Shown here piece after piece: positions 17,201-26,707 of a stretch of DNA of 64,000 bases. A program made the translations under genes and the position numbers. Positions within the stretch are counted from its first letter, which is position 1. The number at the start of each line of letters is the position of its first letter. The notes below the pieces were generated by a model. It was given only the letters and a program-made list of their open reading frames with translations. It was not told the DNA's origin and made no database searches. The DNA comes from an uncultured Clostridia bacterium (GTDB lineage: Bacteria > Bacillota > Clostridia > TANB77 > CAG-508), in assembly GCA_934148985.1 (NCBI GenBank), contig CAKPDO010000001.1, forward strand, positions 37,407 to 101,406, written 5' to 3'.

Positions 17201-17947
17201 ATGAAACGGAGAATTATGCTAAATGTACCAAGAAAAAAGGCACATATTGAAGTGAAAGATGGAAGAATTTTTTTCACGGATGATGAAGAAGATGTTTTTT
17301 TTCTTAAAACGTATGGAGAACCAGTAATCCCAGAAGGATATAAGCCAGTTAGTTCGGAAAATAGCAAAATATTTATGATTGAAAGAGAATTTGATGGCAG
17401 TCGATTTTGCTGGATACCTTTGCAGGAGAAATTAGAAAATGGAAACATCGAAACAAGGAGATATAACAGCAATTTTCCTGGATTGATTGGAGCTAGGGAC
17501 CCAAATACGGCAGAATTCAAAAATCAGATTAACAGAATTAAGAAGCATGGTGGTGTATATGTGTCTGCTTATTGTATTTCTTACAATCAAGAAAAAGGAA
17601 TATTTCAATCTGTAAAAGATGCAAGACCACTAGATTATGTCGATTTTGATATGGCAATGAAAAATTCTAAATTTGTTGAAACAGGAAGAAATGTAAAAAG
17701 CCATTTGATCTTTGGTCTAGAATGTGACTGTATTGCTGAATATTTCTTACACTTTGATCGAGAAACGCAAAGAGAAATTAAGAAATATTATGGAGGAAAG
17801 ACGATTTGGACGCAAGAATATGGCCCTGGAATAAAAATGGTAACAAGAAGTGAAGAATGTGGAGTTGTATTAGCACATCGTTTTGGAATGCTTCCTAGAT
17901 ATTCAACCAAAAATCTCGGATTCCTTGTGGCTTTATCAATTGAATGA
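17201..17947 (+). CDS. SUMF1/FGE-like domain protein
   Basis: About 248 residues. Short segments resemble the formylglycine-generating-enzyme-like family (IPEGYKPVSSEN, DGSRFCWIPL, TAEFKNQINRIKKHGGVYV, LIFGLECD). AAGGAGG lies 6 bases before ATG 17201. Codon 3 from that start is CGG, the only in-frame CGG not followed by a useful +1 frame. A start at ATG 17216 with GGAG 4 bases upstream would avoid it. More CGA/CGT codons than its neighbours suggest transfer. Confidence 0.6.
   Translation: MKRRIMLNVPRKKAHIEVKDGRIFFTDDEEDVFFLKTYGEPVIPEGYKPVSSENSKIFMIEREFDGSRFCWIPLQEKLENGNIETRRYNSNFPGLIGARDPNTAEFKNQINRIKKHGGVYVSAYCISYNQEKGIFQSVKDARPLDYVDFDMAMKNSKFVETGRNVKSHLIFGLECDCIAEYFLHFDRETQREIKKYYGGKTIWTQEYGPGIKMVTRSEECGVVLAHRFGMLPRYSTKNLGFLVALSIE
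17207..17209 (+). other. In-frame CGG near a start, not a productive shift
   Basis: Context ATG-AAA-CGG-A. A +1 shift would give a 6-residue peptide ending at TAA 17220, 2 bases after the second ATG (17216). Confidence 0.5.
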
Positions 17948-17964
17948 TAAACAGCATAATATCC

Positions 17965-18073
17965 AAAGGCGGAGTTTTGAATTTTCAAAATTCCGCCTTT
18001 TTAAAAACAAAAAACGAAAAAAGGTTTGCAAAAGCAAAAATCGTATGATATAATTATTTCAAAATTGTAAAAG
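17965..18073 (+). repeat. Terminator-promoter repeat, copy 1
   Basis: A GGCGGA-TTTTGA / TCAAAATTCCGCC hairpin with a T-run is followed by AAAAAACGAAAAAA, then TTGCAA-17-TATAAT (18026-18054) and TTTCAAAATTGTAAAAG. Nearly the same sequence recurs at 18765-18872. Confidence 0.85.
18026..18054 (+). promoter_or_regulatory. Sigma-A promoter in repeat copy 1
   Basis: TTGCAA, 17-base spacer, TATAAT. It is positioned to drive the toxin-antitoxin pair starting at 18159. Confidence 0.7.
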
Positions 18074-18158
18074 AAATGCAAAAAATATAAGAATAAATTA
18101 AAAAAAAATAATTGTATAAATTAGTTATTTTATGCTAAAATAAAAGAGGAGGAAAAAG

Positions 18159-18485
18159 TTGAACAAGGACTTATTAAATATTGAAATTATAAAAGAGTAT
18201 ATAGCCAAAAGAAAAATAGATTGGACAAAACATTGTTTAAATCGATTAAATCAAAGAGGTATATTAATATATGATGTAAAAACGGCCGTAAGCAATGGAA
18301 AAATAATTGAATATTATTATGATGATTACCCATATCCAAGTTGCTTAATATTGGGATATAATATAAATAATAAAATATTACATATAGTATGTGGAGTGAG
18401 TGAAGACATTGTTCATATTATAACTGCATATTATCCAAATACAGAAAAATGGGAAGAAGATATGAAAACAAGGAGGTTAAAATAA
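18159..18485 (+). CDS. DUF4258 protein, probable toxin of a toxin-antitoxin pair
   Basis: 108 residues. The pattern TKHCLNRLNQRGI...DVKTAV..GKII...YPSCLILGY...HIVCGV matches DUF4258, which includes RelE-like toxins. The TTG start has AGAGGAGG upstream. It overlaps the first base of the YgiT-type gene, suggesting translational coupling, and the two are typical TA partners. Confidence 0.75.
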   Translation: MNKDLLNIEIIKEYIAKRKIDWTKHCLNRLNQRGILIYDVKTAVSNGKIIEYYYDDYPYPSCLILGYNINNKILHIVCGVSEDIVHIITAYYPNTEKWEEDMKTRRLK

Positions 18486-18715
18486 TGAATTGTTTTATGT
18501 GTAAAGGAAATTTAGTGGAAAAGAAAGTAAATTATGTAGTAGATTTAGAAGATACAATTATTATTATTAAAGGTGTTCCAGCAAAAGTATGTACTCAATG
18601 TGGAGAACAATACTTTGATGATGAAACAGCCGAAAATATTGAAAAAATTGTAAATCAATTAAAAAAATTAGCCACAGAAGTTACTATTGTAAATTATAAA
18701 GAAAAAGTTGCTTAA
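18485..18715 (+). CDS. YgiT-type zinc finger protein, probable antitoxin
   Basis: 76 residues. Two CxxC pairs (CFMCKGN and CTQCGEQY) form the YgiT/MqsA zinc finger. There is no recognisable C-terminal DNA-binding domain, only a short helical tail. It starts at the stop of the DUF4258 gene, with AGGAGG before it. Confidence 0.75.
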   Translation: MNCFMCKGNLVEKKVNYVVDLEDTIIIIKGVPAKVCTQCGEQYFDDETAENIEKIVNQLKKLATEVTIVNYKEKVA

Positions 18716-18764
18716 TATTTGAATGGTTATTTAACAACTTTAACAATTAAATAGTCTTTAGTAA

Positions 18765-18872
18765 AAAGCGGAATTTTGAGAATTCAAAATTCCGCCTTTT
18801 CAAAAATCAAAAACGAAAAAAAGTTTGCAAAAGCAAAAATCGTAGGATATAATTATTTCAAAATTGTAAAAG
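18765..18872 (+). repeat. Terminator-promoter repeat, copy 2
   Basis: Repeats copy 1 with few changes: hairpin GCGGAATTTTGA...AATTCCGCC, TTTTCAAAAA, AAACGAAAAAAA, TTGCAA-17-TATAAT (18825-18853), TTTCAAAATTGTAAAAG. Confidence 0.85.
18825..18853 (+). promoter_or_regulatory. Sigma-A promoter in repeat copy 2
   Basis: TTGCAA, 17-base spacer, TATAAT, identical to copy 1 at both boxes. Confidence 0.65.
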
Positions 18873-18883
18873 GGATATGAGAA

Positions 18884-18964
18884 ATGAATAAAGAAATAGA
18901 AAACATATTATTCGAATTAGTAGAGATTTTTTACATGATATTAACATTGTTTTTCTGTATTTAG
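18884..18964 (+). CDS. Short ORF or broken gene upstream of 18972
   Basis: ATG 18884 with GGGATATGAG upstream encodes 26 residues and stops at TAG 18964. Another frame through the 3' part reads LYLAQKWNI..., so a small frame disruption may have split a longer gene with 18972-19220. No CGG is involved. Function unknown. Confidence 0.35.
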   Translation: MNKEIENILFELVEIFYMILTLFFCI

Positions 18965-18971
18965 CACAAAA

Positions 18972-19220
18972 ATGGAATATTCTGTAAGAGATGGCTCACA
19001 AGAAATAGGCAGTGTCCAAACTCCTTATATAATTGGCCAGCAGTTTTTGGAGAACATTTTAGAAAAAATTAAAATAAAAAAAATTGATAAATGGGAGCTT
19101 GAAATTCCAGATGCTTCTCAAAAAGATGGTAAATATAATTTGATGATTCCAAAGAATTTGCTAAAAAAACAATTTATTGAAGATTGTGTTGATGTGGATA
19201 ATATGAAGAATGAATTATAA
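18972..19220 (+). CDS. Hypothetical protein, possibly the 3' part of a broken gene
   Basis: 82 residues starting MEYSVRDGSQEIGSVQ, Lys-rich, no membrane segment. No clear SD precedes ATG 18972. It lies after the second terminator-promoter repeat. No family recognised. Confidence 0.45.
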   Translation: MEYSVRDGSQEIGSVQTPYIIGQQFLENILEKIKIKKIDKWELEIPDASQKDGKYNLMIPKNLLKKQFIEDCVDVDNMKNEL

Positions 19221-19309
19221 AAAAGGATATTATTAATTTTTCACGAAAACTAAAATACTTTCATAAAATATAACAAAAAAGAAACTTTTATGAAAGGAAA
19301 GAGAGAAAA

Positions 19310-20563
19310 ATGTCAAATTACATAATAGAAGGAGGCAAAAGGTTATGCGGAGAAACCTTTGTTTCTGGGTCAAAAAATGCGTCACTCCCAATAATGGCTG
19401 CAAGTGTATTAAACAGAGGAATAACGAAACTTTATAATGTTCCAAATATTCACGACACGCAAATGATGATAGAAATATTAAAAAATATAGGATGCAAAGT
19501 AAAGAAAAATCAAAATAAAATTGTAATTGATTCTAGAAATGTAAACAAATTTGAAATACCTGAACATTTAATGAGACAAATGAGGTCATCAGTTATTTTT
19601 GCTGGAGCAATTTTAGGAAGATATAAAAAGGTTATATTTTCGTATCCAGGAGGTTGTGATATTGGCTCAAGACCAATAGATTTACATCTAAAAGGATTTG
19701 AAAAATTAGGAGCGACAGTAAATCAAGATTTTGGAAAAATAGTATGTGAAACAGAAAAAATAATTCCAACGGAAATAAATTTAGATTTTCCAAGTGTAGG
19801 AGCAACTGAAAATATTATGCTATTATCTGTGCTATCAGATGGAGAAACTACGATAATAAATGCAGCAATGGAACCAGAAATAGTAGATTTACAAAATTTT
19901 TTGAATAAAATGGGAGCAAAAATTGAGGGAGCGGGAAGCAACATAATAAAAATACAAGGAGTTAAAAATTTAAAAGATGCAAGCTATAATGTTATGCCAG
20001 ATAGAATAGAAGCGGGAACACTTTTATGTGCGGCAGCGATTACAGGTGGAGAAATAACACTAAAAAAGGTAAATGCATCTCATATTACACCTGTTTTGAA
20101 TAAATTAGCAGAGATGGGGTGCACAATAAAGTTAAAAGAAAACGAGATTAATTTAAAATCACCGAAAAAACTAAAGGCAATTGACATTAAAACAATGCCA
20201 TATCCAGGATTCCCAACAGATATGCAAGCTATAATTGGAGCAGTTTTATGTGTGGCTTCTGGAACGTCAATTATCGTAGAAAATATATTTGAAAATAGAT
20301 ACAAATATACGGCAGAACTACAAAAAATGGGAGCAAATATAAATATTGAAGGAAAAACAGCTATTATAAAAGGAGTAAAAAAATTATCTGGAACTAAAGT
20401 TAGAGTAACTGATTTAAGAGGTGGTGCAAGCTTAGTTTTAGGAGGATTGGCAGCTAAAGGTACTACTAATGTGGAAGATATTCAATACATTTTGAGAGGA
20501 TATGAAAATTTAGATGGCAAACTTAAAAATTTGGGAGCGGAAATTTATACGGTTAAAGATTAG
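19310..20563 (+). CDS. murA: UDP-N-acetylglucosamine 1-carboxyvinyltransferase
   Basis: 417 residues. First committed step of peptidoglycan synthesis. KNASLP near residue 22 is the conserved substrate site (Lys22-Asn23), GGCDIGSRP follows, and PYPGFPTDMQA and LRGGASLVLGGL are conserved. The PGGCDIGSRP loop carries the active-site Cys. RBS GAAAGGAAAGAGAG. Length matches the family. Confidence 0.94.
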   Translation: MSNYIIEGGKRLCGETFVSGSKNASLPIMAASVLNRGITKLYNVPNIHDTQMMIEILKNIGCKVKKNQNKIVIDSRNVNKFEIPEHLMRQMRSSVIFAGAILGRYKKVIFSYPGGCDIGSRPIDLHLKGFEKLGATVNQDFGKIVCETEKIIPTEINLDFPSVGATENIMLLSVLSDGETTIINAAMEPEIVDLQNFLNKMGAKIEGAGSNIIKIQGVKNLKDASYNVMPDRIEAGTLLCAAAITGGEITLKKVNASHITPVLNKLAEMGCTIKLKENEINLKSPKKLKAIDIKTMPYPGFPTDMQAIIGAVLCVASGTSIIVENIFENRYKYTAELQKMGANINIEGKTAIIKGVKKLSGTKVRVTDLRGGASLVLGGLAAKGTTNVEDIQYILRGYENLDGKLKNLGAEIYTVKD

Positions 20564-20658
20564 TGGAAAGGAGAAATCTTTTCCATTTTCCATTTTGGAT
20601 ATATATATGCAATTATAACAAAAATTATAAATTGGTTCTAATAATTTTTTGAAAAATG

Positions 20659-20687
20659 TTGCCAAAAAAGACAACGTTTGATATACT
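20659..20687 (+). promoter_or_regulatory. Sigma-A promoter
   Basis: TTGCCA, 17 bases, TATACT, upstream of the DUF2207-like gene. Confidence 0.7.
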
Positions 20688-20734
20688 TTATATGAAAAAA
20701 TAGTGAAGTTATAGAAAAAGGAATGGATTTTCTT

Positions 20735-23017
20735 ATGATAAAAATGAAAAATAAGATAATATTGGTATGTGTAATAATATGTATGTTATTTGGAACAAAA
20801 GTATATGCTTTAGATGAATCAAATAGCACAAAATTATTATATCAAGATGCTACTATTAATGAAGATGGAAGTATTTATGTAAAAGAAGTTGTGTGGCAAA
20901 ATGGTAAATATAATGGATTTTATGCTAAAAAAATTTTTTCGAGATATGATGTGTATCCGTTTACAGGAATATATAGTAATTTTTCTGGAGACTCAGAAAT
21001 ATATAATGCTACAGGAATAACGGATGTAAAAGTATACGATATTTCGCAAGCAAATTTTTTATCAATCGATGATATGAACAATAAAGAAAATGAGTATAAG
21101 AGAGTAGATAGTGCATCAAATGGAAAATATGGTGTTTATACTGTTTCTAATAATAAAAGGTCAATAGAAATAAATGTTTTTTGCCCATCAAAAAAGAAAA
21201 AGGTAATTTATAGAGAATATGTAATACACGACGCTGTTGTTGTGCATAATGATATTGCCGAACTGTATTGGTGTTTTCTTGAAACAAATGAAAAATTTTT
21301 AGATTACCAGTTAAAAGTGCATTTACCTAAAGAAGACAAAAATGTAATGGTATGGTCACATGGACCTTCATCGGGATATTGCACAATTGATGATTATAAG
21401 ACACTATCTTTAAAAGATAGTGAAGTTAATGAAAATAGTTATGAAACCATAAGAATAATGTTTAACAAAGAATTAGTACCTAATGGAACAAAAAAATCAA
21501 ATGTAGATGGAAAAGATTACATTTTACAATATGAAAATGCTGTGGCAAATCCAGAAACAGCATTAGATGAAGAAAACAAAACAGAAATAGAAAATAAACT
21601 AAGTCAGGCGTTTGTAGAATTAAATAAGAAAGCTACAATTTATTGGTATAATATAGCTCAAGAGTTAATAGAAAAAGTAAAATGGGATGATTCATTAAAA
21701 ACGGAGTATGAAAAAAAATTAGAAGCTTTTTACGAAGAAGCTAATGATGATTGGAAAAGAAGTATAGAAGAAGAATATAATTACATGATACAAAATAAAA
21801 ATTTTGCTGAATACAAAATAAACTCATTTATATCAAGCATTGATAAAGGCATTGATGAAAATTTGAAAAGCGAATATTATGAAAAAATAAATCGAATCCA
21901 AAAACAAAAGAAAGAAAGAGATTTGAAAAATAAACAAAAAATAGTAAAAACAGTTGCTATAGTATATTATATTTTTGGAGTTATTTGCATATTAGTATTG
22001 ATAAAAATATTTTTCGAAAAAAGGATATATTATAATAAATATTACAGAGACTTCCCAAGTGATGATAGAGCATATATAATAGATTATTTAATGAATAAAA
22101 AAGTTACGGGAAAAACTTTTTCTGCTGCAATACTTGATTTAATATCAAAAAAGAAAATACAGATAGAAAAAAATAAAGATGATGAAAACGACTATAACTT
22201 AATTTTAAAGGATACTAAATCTAGTAGAACTATGGTAGAAAATACTGTTGTTAAAATATTGTTTGAAGTTATTGGAAGGAACAATATTTGCTCAATAAAA
22301 AGTTTAAAAGATTTTGCAGCTGAGCCAAGAAAAATAGATGAATATGTCTATGCTTTTTATGAATTTAAAGAGAACGTATTAAGAGAAATTTATTATAAAG
22401 AATATTTTAAAAAAGATAACATTTATACAAAAATATTACAAAAGAGTCCATTGATAGTAGGAATAATATGCTTTATATTAGGTCTATTTATAAGTGAAAA
22501 TGGATATATTGATATATTAAATTACTATGGATTAGTAATGATATTAAGTTTAATAGATTACAAAATATTAGCTTTAGATAAAAGAAGAACTAAAAAAGGA
22601 AAATTTGAATATTCTAAGTGGTTAGCACATAAAAGATTTCTAAACGACTTTGGAAATTTTAGCGAAAAGGAACTTCCTGAAATAATATTATGGGAAAGAT
22701 ATCTTGCTACAGCGACAGCACTTGGGTGTTCAAAAAAAGTATTAAAGCAAATGGTAAAACATATTGATTTTACATTGCCGGAAACAGAAAAATATAGATA
22801 TGTTTTGGGAGAATATTATAATTATATGGCTTTAAGAAAATTAGAAAATGATCTACATAGATTAATAAAAAATGCACAAAAAGAAGCAAATAGAAGAAAT
22901 TTATATAAAAATTCAAATTCTTCAAAAATAGATTCATATACATCTGGTTCTGGATTCGGTGGAAGTTCATCTTCTGGCGGAAAAGGAGGCGGAGGAGGAA
23001 AAATGGGTCGCTTTTAA
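20735..23017 (+). CDS. DUF2207 (YjbJ-type) membrane protein with Gly-rich tail
   Basis: About 760 residues. An N-terminal signal peptide (KIILVCVIICMLFGTKVYA) is followed by an extracytoplasmic DUF2207-like beta domain and a helical linker, a membrane helix near residue 410 and paired helices near 575 and 595. The C-terminus is a GSSSSGGKGGGGG low-complexity tail. I chose ATG 20735; ATG 20723 abuts the SD directly. Confidence 0.65.
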   Translation: MIKMKNKIILVCVIICMLFGTKVYALDESNSTKLLYQDATINEDGSIYVKEVVWQNGKYNGFYAKKIFSRYDVYPFTGIYSNFSGDSEIYNATGITDVKVYDISQANFLSIDDMNNKENEYKRVDSASNGKYGVYTVSNNKRSIEINVFCPSKKKKVIYREYVIHDAVVVHNDIAELYWCFLETNEKFLDYQLKVHLPKEDKNVMVWSHGPSSGYCTIDDYKTLSLKDSEVNENSYETIRIMFNKELVPNGTKKSNVDGKDYILQYENAVANPETALDEENKTEIENKLSQAFVELNKKATIYWYNIAQELIEKVKWDDSLKTEYEKKLEAFYEEANDDWKRSIEEEYNYMIQNKNFAEYKINSFISSIDKGIDENLKSEYYEKINRIQKQKKERDLKNKQKIVKTVAIVYYIFGVICILVLIKIFFEKRIYYNKYYRDFPSDDRAYIIDYLMNKKVTGKTFSAAILDLISKKKIQIEKNKDDENDYNLILKDTKSSRTMVENTVVKILFEVIGRNNICSIKSLKDFAAEPRKIDEYVYAFYEFKENVLREIYYKEYFKKDNIYTKILQKSPLIVGIICFILGLFISENGYIDILNYYGLVMILSLIDYKILALDKRRTKKGKFEYSKWLAHKRFLNDFGNFSEKELPEIILWERYLATATALGCSKKVLKQMVKHIDFTLPETEKYRYVLGEYYNYMALRKLENDLHRLIKNAQKEANRRNLYKNSNSSKIDSYTSGSGFGGSSSSGGKGGGGGKMGRF

Positions 23018-23040
23018 TAAAAATAGGAAAGAGGTAAAAA

Positions 23041-23706
23041 ATGGAATTTATAGTAGCTGTTGATGGACCCGCAGGAAGCGGAAAAGGAACAATAACAAAA
23101 TTAGTAGGAGAAAGGGAAAATCTAGTATACATAGATACGGGAGCGTTATATAGATGTGTAACATTAGCTATGTTAAGAAAAAATATAGGACTAGAAGACT
23201 TAGAACAAATACAAGAAATATTGAACACAATAGATATTGAATTTAAACAAGAAAATGGCGAAAAGAAAGTATATTTAAATAATGAAAATGTATCAAAAGA
23301 AATAAGAGAAGCGGCAGTAAATAAATTTGTATCGCAAGTATCACATATAGTGATTGTAAGAGAGGCAATAACGGATTTGTCAAGAAAAATAGCTAAAGGG
23401 AAAAAAGTAATAATGGAAGGTAGGGATATTGGAACAAATGTATTTCCAAATGCAGATGTAAAAATATATTTAGATGCAACTCCAGAAGAAAGGGCTAGAA
23501 GAAGACAAAAACAAAATGAAGAAAAGGGAATAAATATACCTTTTGAAGAAATAGTAGAAAACATAAAATTTAGAGATAATAATGACAAAACAAGCAAAGT
23601 TGCACCATTAAAACAAGCTGAAGATGCAATATATATTGATTCAAGCAATATGACAATTGAAGAAGTTGCTGAAAAAGTAATAGAAATAATAAAAAAAAGA
23701 AGATAG
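23041..23706 (+). CDS. cmk: Cytidylate kinase
   Basis: 221 residues. Phosphorylates CMP/dCMP. P-loop is DGPAGSGKGTITK at residue 7, followed by DTGALYR. MEGRDIGTNVFPNADVKIYLDATPEERARRR is the conserved base-binding and lid region. RBS AAAGAGG. It is 12 bases upstream of plsC, a common pairing. Confidence 0.94.
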   Translation: MEFIVAVDGPAGSGKGTITKLVGERENLVYIDTGALYRCVTLAMLRKNIGLEDLEQIQEILNTIDIEFKQENGEKKVYLNNENVSKEIREAAVNKFVSQVSHIVIVREAITDLSRKIAKGKKVIMEGRDIGTNVFPNADVKIYLDATPEERARRRQKQNEEKGINIPFEEIVENIKFRDNNDKTSKVAPLKQAEDAIYIDSSNMTIEEVAEKVIEIIKKRR

Positions 23707-23718
23707 GAATGATGAAAA

Positions 23719-24318
23719 ATGTATAAAGTAGTAAGAATCATATGTAATTTTTTTATATTTATATATTGTAAAATAGTATACAGAGTAAAAGTAGTTGGAA
23801 CTGAAAACATACCCAAAACAGGGGCAGTAATATTTTGCGCAAACCATAAAAGTTTTTTAGATCCACCTCTATTAGAAGTAACATGCAAAAGAAAAGACAC
23901 TAGGTTTGTTGCTAAAGAAGAACTAGCCAAAAATAAATTTCTTGCATTTTTAGGAAAAGTATTTGATGTAATTTTAGTTAAAAGAAATGATAAGGATTTT
24001 GGGCCAATGAAAGAATCATTAAAAACTTTAAAAGATGGAAAATGTTTAGCTATATTTCCAGAAGGAACTAGAAATGGACTAAAAAAAGGATTAAAGCCAA
24101 AAACTGGTGTTGCATATTTTGCATTGAATTCAAATGCTACTGTAATACCTGTTGGAATAAAAGGTGGAGAAAAACCATTTAAAAAGGCTACAATTACTTA
24201 TGGTAAGCCATTAGATTTAGAGGGGTATAAAGGAAATAGAGAACTTAAAAAGGACAAAGAAGTTTTAGTAGAAGTTACCGGAAAAATAATGGATAAAATA
24301 ATTGAATTAACAAAATAA
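23719..24318 (+). CDS. plsC: 1-acyl-sn-glycerol-3-phosphate acyltransferase
   Basis: 199 residues. Motif I is CANHKSFLDPPLL (NHxxxxD active site) and motif III FPEGTRN. It has one N-terminal hydrophobic segment. It makes phosphatidic acid at the membrane. Follows cmk closely. Confidence 0.93.
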   Translation: MYKVVRIICNFFIFIYCKIVYRVKVVGTENIPKTGAVIFCANHKSFLDPPLLEVTCKRKDTRFVAKEELAKNKFLAFLGKVFDVILVKRNDKDFGPMKESLKTLKDGKCLAIFPEGTRNGLKKGLKPKTGVAYFALNSNATVIPVGIKGGEKPFKKATITYGKPLDLEGYKGNRELKKDKEVLVEVTGKIMDKIIELTK

Positions 24319-24435
24319 AAATTTAATTTTAATACTTTTAGAGGAAATGTAAAAAAAAAACTACACAAAAGCCAAAAAATATGGTACAATGTAAAACGAA
24401 AAAGAAATAGAGAAAAAATTAAAGGAGGAATAAAA

Positions 24436-25161
24436 ATGTCGGGGCATTCAAAATGGAACAACATTCAAGCAAAAAAAGGAAAGGCAGATGCAGCAAGGGG
24501 AAAAATCTTTACAAAACTAGGTAGAGAATTACTAGTAGCAGTAAAAGCAGGTGGACCAGACCCAGCTGGAAATTCAAAATTAAAAGATGTAATTGCAAAA
24601 TGTAAGGCAGCAAATATGCCAAATGATACAATAAACAATGCAATAAAAAAAGCTTCTGGAGAGGGAAGCACAGCAATATATGAGGAAATAACATATGAAG
24701 GTTATGGACCAAACGGTGTAGCAGTAATAGTAGAAGCAAGTACAGACAACAGGAATAGAACAGCCGCAGATGTAAGACACGTATTTGATAAGGCTGGAGG
24801 AAATTTAGGAACAACTGGATGTGTATCATATATGTTTAGTCAAAAAGGAATAATTGTAATAGAAAAAGAAAATTGCAAATTATCTGAAGATGAATTAATG
24901 ATGCAAGCACTAGAATTTGGAGCAGAAGACTTTGAAGCAGATGAAGATGTCTATGAAATCACAACAGCACCATCTGATTTTTCATCAGTTAGAGAAAGCT
25001 TAGAAGGTCTTGGACTTGAATTCGTAGAAGCGTCTGTACAAATGGTACCATCTACAACAGTAGCTTTAGATGAGCATGGAGTAGAAAAAATGAATAGATT
25101 AATAGACAACTTAAATGATTTAGATGATGTTATGAACATATATCATAATTGGGAAGAATAA
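24436..25161 (+). CDS. yebC: YebC/PmpR-family transcriptional regulator
   Basis: 241 residues. [32 protein letters not shown] is the family hallmark N-terminus. The usual [18 protein letters not shown] motif follows. RBS AAAGGAGG. A TACAAT -10 box sits at 24383-24388. The protein regulates transcription, or acts as a translation factor at proline stretches in some relatives. Confidence 0.94.
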   Translation: MSGHSKWNNIQAKKGKADAARGKIFTKLGRELLVAVKAGGPDPAGNSKLKDVIAKCKAANMPNDTINNAIKKASGEGSTAIYEEITYEGYGPNGVAVIVEASTDNRNRTAADVRHVFDKAGGNLGTTGCVSYMFSQKGIIVIEKENCKLSEDELMMQALEFGAEDFEADEDVYEITTAPSDFSSVRESLEGLGLEFVEASVQMVPSTTVALDEHGVEKMNRLIDNLNDLDDVMNIYHNWEE

Positions 25162-25184
25162 AATAAGTTCTAAAATGAAAAAGA

Positions 25185-25224
25185 ATGCATATAATATTTA
25201 ATAGATATTATATGTATTTTTTTT
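25185..25224 (+). terminator. Intrinsic terminator after yebC
   Basis: ATGCATATAATAT and ATATTATATGTAT form a 13-bp stem (one G-T) followed by TTTTTTT. Confidence 0.75.
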
Positions 25225-25233
25225 ATTGGGAAA

Positions 25234-26143
25234 GTGATTAAATTGATTAAAGATGTAATGGAATATCTTCCAATAGATATAAAAGAGAAAATAGAAAAAT
25301 TAAAAGAAGAACAAGAAAAAATCGAAGAAATTAGAGTAAGAGTGAACCAAAATTTAAGTTTAAAAATAGGACAAGAAATGAGGTGCACATCACATAAAAT
25401 AACAAAACAGGAAATTGAAGAAATATTTGAAAATATTTGTGAAAAATCAGTCTATTCATATACAAAGCAAATATCGGAAGGATTTATTACAATAAGAGGT
25501 GGAAATAGGGTAGGAATAACTGGCTCGTGTGTTATAAAAAATGGAAAAGTTGAAAATATAAATGGTATATCTAGTTTAAATATAAGAATTGCAAAACAAA
25601 TAAAAGATGCGTCGTTGCCAATTTTAAAAGACGTAATTGATATAGAAAATTCAAGTGTATTTAATACAATGATAGTATCTAGTCCAGGGGCTGGAAAAAC
25701 AACGATTTTGAGAGATTTAATTAGGAAAATTTCGAACCGGAATGCCAGAAATAGATTTCCCACCGAAAGTATGCGGAATAGTAGATGAAAGAAGTGAAAT
25801 TGCAGCAATGTATAGAGGAGTACCGCAAAATGATATTGGAATGTTTTCTGATGTAATAGACAATGTTCCTAAATCTATTGGAATAAATATGCTAATAAGG
25901 TCTATGGCACCTGAAATAATTGTATGTGATGAAATTGGCGGAAATGAAGACATAGAGGCAATAGAAAAAATGGCTCTTAGTGGTGTTAAGGGAATATTTA
26001 CAGCTCATGGTGGAAGCATAGAAGAAATTTATCAAAATGAAAATTTAAAAAGATTAATTGATTCAAAAATTATTAGAAAAATCATAATATTAGATTCAAA
26101 ACAAAAAGGAAAAATAAAGGAAACAATAGATGTTCTAAAATAA
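25234..26143 (+). CDS. spoIIIAA: Stage III sporulation protein AA, one +1 shift at CGG
   Basis: AAA/secretion-type ATPase for the channel joining mother cell and forespore. The full protein is about 302 residues across CGG 25738. Walker A is SSPGAGKTTILRDLIR (before the shift) and VCGIVDERSEIAAMYRG follows (after). Reading GGA at the shift gives ISNGMPEIDFPPK, the family sequence. Start GTG 25234, or TTG 25243. First gene of spoIIIA. Confidence 0.93.
25738..25740 (+). other. CGG +1 frameshift site, SpoIIIAA Gly169
   Basis: Context AAC-CGG-A. Skipping the C gives K-I-S-N-G-M-P-E-I-D-F, then VCGIVDERSEIA. Confidence 0.93.
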
Positions 26144-26175
26144 AAATTTACGCATATAAATATATGGGAGGAATT

Positions 26176-26694
26176 ATGGAATATTTTAGATACATATTTT
26201 TAATATTTATACTTACAGGAAGTACAAGCATAGGATTTTTACTGTCAAAAAGTTATATTGAAAGATTAAATGAATTAAAAAGTTTACAAAATGCTGTTTC
26301 AATATTACAAAATAAAATTAGATTTACATGCAAACCATTGATAGAAATTTTCGAAGAGCTTGCGGTAATTAAAAAAAATGAAAAAATATCTGAGATATTT
26401 AAAAAGATGGCAGAAAAATTGAAAAATAAGAAAACTGAAGTTGCTTGGAATGAAGCGGTTTTGGAAGAAAGATTTTACCTTAATCTTAAAGCTGAAGACA
26501 TTAATTTAATCTTATCTCTAGGCAATATGCTTGGAAAAACTGATGTAGAGGGACAAATGAGTGAAATAAACCAGTTTTGTAGTTTAATAAATGAACAGAT
26601 TGTGATTGCGGAAGAAGAAAAAAATAAAAATTCAAAAATGTATAAAAGCTTAGGGACAATCATTGGACTAGCGATAGTGATAATATTATTTTAA
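26176..26694 (+). CDS. spoIIIAB: Stage III sporulation protein AB
   Basis: 172 residues. An N-terminal membrane segment with STSIGFLLSKSY, then helical repeats and a C-terminal hydrophobic segment (YKSLGTIIGLAIVIILF), as in SpoIIIAB. The start at 26176 has GGGAGG upstream; ATG 26164 lies within that site. Confidence 0.88.
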   Translation: MEYFRYIFLIFILTGSTSIGFLLSKSYIERLNELKSLQNAVSILQNKIRFTCKPLIEIFEELAVIKKNEKISEIFKKMAEKLKNKKTEVAWNEAVLEERFYLNLKAEDINLILSLGNMLGKTDVEGQMSEINQFCSLINEQIVIAEEEKNKNSKMYKSLGTIIGLAIVIILF

Positions 26695-26707
26695 TATGTC
26701 CTTAAAA

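Noticed and set aside
22770..23930. 386-codon open frame on the minus strand across cmk
   Set aside because: It opposes clearly recognisable cmk and plsC, has no family motif and no SD.
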